A DNA stretch of 43,170 nt, from positions 1 to 43,170 of the forward strand of contig QCMV01000012.1 of the NCBI GenBank assembly GCA_003213515.1, read 5' to 3'. Positions 38,623 through 43,170 of the stretch are shown here, piece by piece; position 1 is the first letter of the stretch; each line of letters opens with the position of its first letter. Both the position numbers and the translations under genes were made by a program. This DNA comes from Pelagibacteraceae bacterium AG-422-N09. GTDB taxonomy: Bacteria; Pseudomonadota; Alphaproteobacteria; Pelagibacterales; AG-422-B15. The notes beneath the pieces were generated by a model, which saw only the letters and a list, made by a program, of their open reading frames with translations, was not told the origin of the DNA and did no database searches.

Positions 38623-39806
38623 TACCAAAAGTTGGAATTTCTGAGGGTAAAGAACCTCTTTTTTATAATGAGTCTCATCATGCATGGAGAGAAGAAGTAA
38701 GAAAATTTGTTTCAAAGGAAATAGCTCCTTTTGTTGAAGAATGGGAAGAAGCTGGTGAGTTTCCAAGAGAACTCTATAAAAAAGCCGCCGATGTAGGTCT
38801 AATGGGGATGGGCTATGATGAAAAGTATGGTGGTACAACAGAAGGTATTGATATCTTTCACGGCATCGTAACAGCTGAGGAATTCGCCCATGGATGTGGC
38901 GGTGTTTCAGCAAGTCTTTTATCACACAATATTGCAATACCATTGATACAATCTTTGGGTACAGAAGAACAAAAAGAAAAATTTATTCCCCCGGTGGTAA
39001 GAGGAGAAAAAATAGCAGCTCTTGCAATGACAGAACCTTCGGGAGGATCAGATGTTGCAAGTTTGAAAACTAAAGCAGTTAGAAAAGGCGACCATTTTAT
39101 TGTTAATGGCTCAAAAATGTTTATTACAAGTGGAATGCGTGCTGATACCTACGTAGTTGGAGTAAGAACTGGTGGTGAAGGTGCTACTGGAATATCGGTT
39201 CTGGTTATTGAAAAGGATACACCTGGCTTCACGCAAACACCACTCAAAAAAATGGGATGGCTCAGCTCTGATACAGCTGTACTTTACTTTGATAATTGTA
39301 AAGTGCCTGTAGAAAATTTGATTGGTGGAGAAAACAGTGGCTGGATCGGCGTAATGAGCAACTTCAGTCAAGAAAGACTTGGTATGGCAGCTGGTATGAA
39401 TGCGTACTCTCAAATTTGTATTGATGAAGCAGTAGCTTGGGCAAAAGAGCGAAAAACATTTGGTAAGCCATTGATTGATAATCAAGTGATAAAACACAAA
39501 CTCGTTGATATGAACAGAGCAGTTAAAACATCAAGAGCTTGGACTGAATTGCTATCTTGGAGAGTAATGAATGGTGAAAGCCCAATTGCAGACTTAGCAA
39601 TGCTTAAAGTACACGCAAGTAAAGCGATGGAATTATGTGCGAGGGAAGCGATGCAAATATTGGGTGGCGCAGGATACCTTCGAGCTAATAGCGGGCCTGG
39701 AAAAGTTGAGAGAATTTATAGAGAAGTAAGAGTTAATGCTATTGGCGGTGGATCAGAAGAAATAATGTACGATTTAGCTGCAAGACAATTGGGATATAGA
39801 TCTTAA
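38619..39806 (+). CDS. Acyl-CoA dehydrogenase, isovaleryl/long-chain type by base position
   Basis: The 395-residue FAD enzyme has LAMTEPSGGSDVASL, INGSKMFITSG-like sequence (VNGSKMFITSG), QERLGMAAGMNAYSQICIDEAVAWAKERKTFGKPL and QILGGAGYL. At the usual catalytic glutamate position (IYEGT in many members) it reads IGGGSEE, so Gly replaces Glu. Instead E252 in FSQERLGMA lies where isovaleryl-CoA and long-chain dehydrogenases carry their base. It should form a 2-enoyl-CoA, passing electrons to ETF. Its stop abuts the stop of the convergent acyl-CoA dehydrogenase. It forms an operon with the MaoC-like gene. Confidence 0.9.
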   Translation: MIPKVGISEGKEPLFYNESHHAWREEVRKFVSKEIAPFVEEWEEAGEFPRELYKKAADVGLMGMGYDEKYGGTTEGIDIFHGIVTAEEFAHGCGGVSASLLSHNIAIPLIQSLGTEEQKEKFIPPVVRGEKIAALAMTEPSGGSDVASLKTKAVRKGDHFIVNGSKMFITSGMRADTYVVGVRTGGEGATGISVLVIEKDTPGFTQTPLKKMGWLSSDTAVLYFDNCKVPVENLIGGENSGWIGVMSNFSQERLGMAAGMNAYSQICIDEAVAWAKERKTFGKPLIDNQVIKHKLVDMNRAVKTSRAWTELLSWRVMNGESPIADLAMLKVHASKAMELCAREAMQILGGAGYLRANSGPGKVERIYREVRVNAIGGGSEEIMYDLAARQLGYRS

Positions 39807-41576
39807 TTAAAACTCTGCAACTTCCATATCCATCATTGATGACTTGCCTGCTTGCACCTTCTTTGAATACATAGTTAATTCTGGCATAATCTTTTCAACA
39901 AAATAAGTTCCAGTTTTTATTTTATTTTTATGAATAGGTTCATTTTTTCCAACTGAGAACTTTGCCATGCGTGCCCACATATATGTCATTGAAGATAGAG
40001 CTACTAAATTTAGATAATCAGTAGCAGAAGCAAGAGCATTTTCGGGATCCTGCATACCGTTTTGCATTAACCACATTGTTGAAGCAGTAACTTCATTGAG
40101 AGCATTCTCGAGAGGTTTAATAAATGAGGATATTTCCTCATTATCTTTATTTTCAGATAGAAATTTTTGAACCTCTTTTTGGAAATTTTGTAACAACCGT
40201 CCCTGATGCATTGTTAATTTTCTTCCAACTAAGTCTAACGCTTGAATGCCATTTGTACCTTCATATATCATTGTAATTCTTACATCTCTCATGTATTGCT
40301 CGAGAGGATATTCTTTTGTAAAACCACTACCACCTAATACCTGTAGAGACTCTGAACAATTTAAAAAACCTCTATCGGTGCAGTAAGCTTTGATTATTGG
40401 TGTCATCAATGCAGCAAAATCATCAGCTTCCTGTCTTACTTTTTCATCGGGATGATCTTCTGCAAGATCAATTTTCATTGCTGTATAAATGCATAATGCA
40501 CGCATTGCTTCAGTTGTTGCTTTGACATTCATTAACATTCTTCTTACGTCAGGATGAACGATTATATTGTCAGCTTTACTATCTTTATCTTGCTTATCCT
40601 TGACAACAGACCTCATTTGTTTTCTTTCTTTTGCAAATTCCAGGGCGTTTTGATATGAGATCTCAGACATTGCTATACCTTGCAGACCAACTTTTAAACG
40701 TGCATCATTCATCATCAGAAACATTGCTTCCATACCTTTATTTTTTTCACCAACAAGCCAACCTTTTGCATTTTCAAGATTCATAACGCAGGTTGGTGAT
40801 GAATTTATTCCAAGCTTATGTTCTAAGCCGCCACAATAAATTGTATTTCGGGAGTTATCATCCAGTCGCTTAGGTACAAGGAATAAACTTATTCCTTTAA
40901 TACCCTCAGGCGCGTCTGGTGTTCTTGCAAGCACAAGATGAATGATATTTTCTGTTAAGTCATGTTCACCAAATGAAATCCAAATTTTTTGACCTGTTAA
41001 TTCATAATAATCATCTTTAGGAACTGCAGTTGATTTTATTAAGCCAAGGTCAGTTCCGCATTGTGGTTCTGTCAGACACATAGTGCCCATCCACTCACCT
41101 GAAGTCATGTTGGGTAGATATTTATCTTTAAGTTCCTCTGTAGCTTTTTTTAAGATGGTCTTCATTGCACCGTGACTTAATCCTGGACCCATATAGAAAG
41201 CCATGTTAGCAGCTATACCAATCTCACCTGCAAGTATGGCAGTCGTGAATGGTGCTCCACCGCCACCATATTGAGTGGGCATAGTAGCACCAACATAGCC
41301 TGACGACTTTACTGCATCATACAATTTTTTAAATCTTTCAGGGGTATGAACTTCAGGACCTTCTGCTCCATCAGTTACATATTTTAAGCCCTCTCTATCG
41401 CCAATTTTATTACTATCTAGTACTTCTTGCTCATTAAGGCGCCCTATTTCAGAAACAACACTCATGAGTGTTTCAGAGTCATATTCCTTGAACTTCTCTA
41501 TACCAGCAATGACCTCGTCGTAGTTAAGCATAGCCAGATTGTATTTGAAATCTTCTATTGGACTTTTATACGACAT
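39807..41576 (-). CDS. Long acyl-CoA dehydrogenase, DmdC-like (589 residues)
   Basis: This longer class carries an N-terminal extension and a C-terminal helical domain beyond the ordinary 380-residue core. Visible are MPTQYGGGGAPFTTAILAGEIGIAANMAF, MCLTEPQCGTDLGL, TGQKIWISFGEHDL, the catalytic E439 in MIYEGTNGIQALDLVGRKL and a C-terminal MTYMWARMAKFSV. Members include DmdC (3-methylmercaptopropionyl-CoA dehydrogenase of DMSP breakdown) and AcdA-type fatty acyl-CoA dehydrogenases. DmdA, DmdB and DmdD are not in this window, so DMSP use cannot be claimed. Its gene is divergent from the TauE-like gene across 112 bases. Confidence 0.9.
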   Translation of the reverse strand: MSYKSPIEDFKYNLAMLNYDEVIAGIEKFKEYDSETLMSVVSEIGRLNEQEVLDSNKIGDREGLKYVTDGAEGPEVHTPERFKKLYDAVKSSGYVGATMPTQYGGGGAPFTTAILAGEIGIAANMAFYMGPGLSHGAMKTILKKATEELKDKYLPNMTSGEWMGTMCLTEPQCGTDLGLIKSTAVPKDDYYELTGQKIWISFGEHDLTENIIHLVLARTPDAPEGIKGISLFLVPKRLDDNSRNTIYCGGLEHKLGINSSPTCVMNLENAKGWLVGEKNKGMEAMFLMMNDARLKVGLQGIAMSEISYQNALEFAKERKQMRSVVKDKQDKDSKADNIIVHPDVRRMLMNVKATTEAMRALCIYTAMKIDLAEDHPDEKVRQEADDFAALMTPIIKAYCTDRGFLNCSESLQVLGGSGFTKEYPLEQYMRDVRITMIYEGTNGIQALDLVGRKLTMHQGRLLQNFQKEVQKFLSENKDNEEISSFIKPLENALNEVTASTMWLMQNGMQDPENALASATDYLNLVALSSMTYMWARMAKFSVGKNEPIHKNKIKTGTYFVEKIMPELTMYSKKVQAGKSSMMDMEVAEF

Positions 41577-41648
41577 AGGTTTAAAAATAATTATTGTAGT
41601 TTAAATATATATAACCTTTGTCTCATAAATTGCAAATTTCTAATTATG

Positions 41649-41679
41649 TTGACCATATCAATGGGGAAAGTCTGAAAAG
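41649..41679 (+). promoter_or_regulatory. Recurrent box TTGACCATATC upstream of the TauE-like gene
   Basis: TTGACCATATC at 41649-41659 is followed by AGTCT at 41669-41673 and AAAAG at 41675-41679. The same 11-mer, with AGTCT and AAAG at nearly the same spacing, forms the candidate promoter of the thioesterase at 34435. It may be a shared promoter or regulator site. At 10-40 bases before the ATG at 41689 it would leave a very short leader. Confidence 0.4.
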
Positions 41680-41688
41680 TTTAGAATT

Positions 41689-42612
41689 ATGAGTATTTAT
41701 CTGCCTATTGCAGAGCTCTCAGTTAACATTTTTCTATTATTGTCTTTAGGCGGAGTTGTAGGATTTCTATCTGGCATGTTTGGTTTAGGTGGAGGCTTTT
41801 TAATGACACCGCTACTAATATTTATAGGTATACCTACTAATGTTGCTGTTGCAACATCAGCAAACCAAATCGTTGCATCTTCAATTTCTGGAACATTGGG
41901 TCACTGGAGACAAGGTCTTGTAGATTTCAAAATGGGTGGAGTGTTGCTTGTTGGTGCCTTCTTTGGATCAATCTTGGGTGTTTGGATATTCAGTAAACTT
42001 GTTGCAATTGGTCAAATTGATACCGTGATCTCAATTCTATATTTTGCTCTTTTAACAGGTATAGGTTTATCAATGCTGATTGAAAGCTCTAAAGTAATAA
42101 GGGATAGAATAAGAAGAAAAAGTGTTAAACGAAAAATTCATTATCATAACTGGGCGCATAGATTGCCCTTCAAAGTTAGATTTTATAAATCTAAATTATA
42201 CATAAGTGTTATTCCTCCAATTATAATTGGTTTTGTGATCGGTATCTTATCAGCGACAATGGGAATTGGTGGCGCTTTCATATTAATTCCTGCAATGATT
42301 TATTTTTTGGGAATGCCTACCTCAAAAGTAATTGGTACATCATTATTTCAAATTATTTTTATAACTGCGCTAGTTACTATTCTTCATGCAACTACGACTT
42401 TTGCTGTAGATGCAGTACTAGCTTTCTTTTTAATACTCTCCTCTGTAATTGGCGCTCAAGTCGGAGTATTAGCAGCCAATAAATTAAGAGGTGAAGAAAT
42501 AAGAGCTTTACTAGCTATAATAGTACTTGGCGTTGCAACTAAAATTGCGCTTGATTTGTTAGTAGAGCCTAACGAAATTTTTAATTTATCTGTAATAAGA
42601 TTAGTTTTCTAA
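41689..42612 (+). CDS. TauE/SafE-family (sulfite exporter-like) membrane protein
   Basis: The 307-residue protein has about eight membrane helices in two halves, each with a TauE/SafE glycine motif: GFLSGMFGLGGGFLMTPLLIFIGIP near the start and GILSATMGIGGAFILIPAMIYFLGMP in the second half. The halves are joined by a basic cytoplasmic loop (about 130-170). Family members export sulfite, sulfoacetate or similar small anions. It is followed, with a one-base overlap, by a TIGR02186-like gene. I recall that pair in other Alphaproteobacteria. A link to sulfate released by the sulfatase at 22619 is possible but the genes are far apart. Confidence 0.9.
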   Translation: MSIYLPIAELSVNIFLLLSLGGVVGFLSGMFGLGGGFLMTPLLIFIGIPTNVAVATSANQIVASSISGTLGHWRQGLVDFKMGGVLLVGAFFGSILGVWIFSKLVAIGQIDTVISILYFALLTGIGLSMLIESSKVIRDRIRRKSVKRKIHYHNWAHRLPFKVRFYKSKLYISVIPPIIIGFVIGILSATMGIGGAFILIPAMIYFLGMPTSKVIGTSLFQIIFITALVTILHATTTFAVDAVLAFFLILSSVIGAQVGVLAANKLRGEEIRALLAIIVLGVATKIALDLLVEPNEIFNLSVIRLVF

Positions 42613-43170
42613 TGATAAGACAATTGATTATTTTATTTTGTATTTTGATTGGGGCATTGACTCCCTCGATATCAATTGCACTTGTTATTGGCTCAGACCA
42701 AGAAGAAATATATATAGATGCAAACTTTTCAGGTGAAGAGCTTCTTGTGTTCGGGGCGTTTTATTCTGATCCCTCTCAGTCAAGAGATAGTAAAAGTGAT
42801 ATACTTATCGAAGTTGTTGGTCCTCTAGAGGATGTTGCATTGAGAAAGAAAGACTCATATTTTGGATTTTGGTTAAATTCTCAAAGTGTAACTTTCAGAG
42901 ATGTGCCTGGATTCTATTATCTTTCGAGTACATCTGAACTTACAAATGAATTTTTAGCGAATAATCAGATCGGACTACTTGAGAAAAAGAAATCAGAGAT
43001 GATCGATTGGAGCTCACTTACTACTAATTGGGGAAGCGTTGTAAATGATAAGGAAAAAGAAGAATTTTATAATGCTTTAATTAGAACAAAACAAAATGAT
43101 AATTTGTATAAACAAGTTTCTGATGAAATTGAAATAATTGATGGAAATCTATTTAGATCTTATATTGATA
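42612..43170 (+). CDS. TIGR02186-like protein (partial, runs off the window)
   Basis: The frame starts at the ATG overlapping the TauE stop by one base (TAATG) and is still open after 186 codons at the window end. A signal peptide is visible (MIRQLIILFCILIGALTPSISIA). After it comes the alphaproteobacterial TIGR02186 pattern: EEIYIDANFSGEELLVFGAF, DILIEVVGPLEDVALRKKDSYFGFWLNSQSV and DVPGFYYLSSTSEL. The mature part is predicted periplasmic, and known relatives end in one membrane helix not reached here. The tight coupling argues that it works with the TauE-like channel; its function is unknown. Confidence 0.85.
   Translation, partial: MIRQLIILFCILIGALTPSISIALVIGSDQEEIYIDANFSGEELLVFGAFYSDPSQSRDSKSDILIEVVGPLEDVALRKKDSYFGFWLNSQSVTFRDVPGFYYLSSTSELTNEFLANNQIGLLEKKKSEMIDWSSLTTNWGSVVNDKEKEEFYNALIRTKQNDNLYKQVSDEIEIIDGNLFRSYID

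Noticed and set aside
39807-41576. Calling a DMSP demethylation pathway from the DmdC-like gene
   Set aside because: No dmdA, dmdB or dmdD is present in the window, and this dehydrogenase class also serves fatty-acid oxidation.
41682-41687. TAGAAT just before the TauE-like start as its -10 box
   Set aside because: It ends one base before the ATG, which would place the transcript start inside the gene; no matching -35 at 17 bp was seen.

Overview
This AT-rich, very tightly packed window looks like the chromosome of a free-living, probably marine alphaproteobacterium. The grounds are a TauE/SafE exporter followed by a TIGR02186-type protein (a pair I associate with Alphaproteobacteria), a GlnT-type glutamine synthetase, a polyamine-type ABC importer with a long-insert permease, and many acyl-CoA enzymes. 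Base composition and gene packing (gaps of a few bases, many 1-4 bp overlaps, abutting convergent stops) resemble streamlined marine lineages such as HIMB59/AEGEAN-169, but the exact clade cannot be fixed by reading. I saw no tRNA, rRNA, CRISPR array, transposase or integrase. No stretch over 300 bases lacks a gene; the two largest gaps are about 190 bases (5953-6144 and 34304-34493).

Layout. 1-2882: the end of an unknown gene and a TolC-family outer-membrane lipoprotein carrying an unusual C-terminal extension (cadherin/Ig-like domain, coiled coil, SPOR domain). 2879-9389: a regulator with two similar winged helices, a GlnT-type glutamine synthetase, an Asp/Asn-hydroxylase-like oxygenase, an M19 dipeptidase relative missing key metal ligands, an unrecognised 551-residue protein and a DUF3726 protein. 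This is the least understood block and the best candidate for an undescribed pathway. 9393-15446: an aldehyde dehydrogenase divergent from a PotA-PotD-PotB-PotC importer. The two directions appear to share one -10 element inside an inverted repeat, a strong hairpin follows potD, and potB is broken by one extra A in an A9 run.

15472-24292: two divergent gene sets around a TetR regulator. Leftward: a nitronate-monooxygenase-like flavoprotein, a 4-TM protein, DUF1330, two GST-like proteins and a DsbA-fold isomerase. Rightward: TetR, then membrane-anchored DJ-1/PfpI, a 4-TM protein, an MBL-fold hydrolase and a sulfatase. Two overlapping palindromes lie between them. 24354-27537: a small winged-helix regulator, dienelactone hydrolase, iron-type alcohol dehydrogenase and an EamA exporter. 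27584-32336: a sugar operon (serine hydrolase, GPH symporter, galactokinase, GH1 glycosidase) for importing and cleaving a beta-galactoside-like sugar.

32333-41576: mostly acyl-CoA metabolism (thiolase, thioesterase, dienoyl-CoA isomerase-like protein, MaoC hydratase, two acyl-CoA dehydrogenases), with PsiE-like and DUF4864 proteins, and Nudix, ProX-type tRNA-editing and RmlA-type nucleotidyltransferase genes. 41689-43170: TauE/SafE exporter and a TIGR02186-like protein running off the end. Identifications come from reading motifs; no database search was run.
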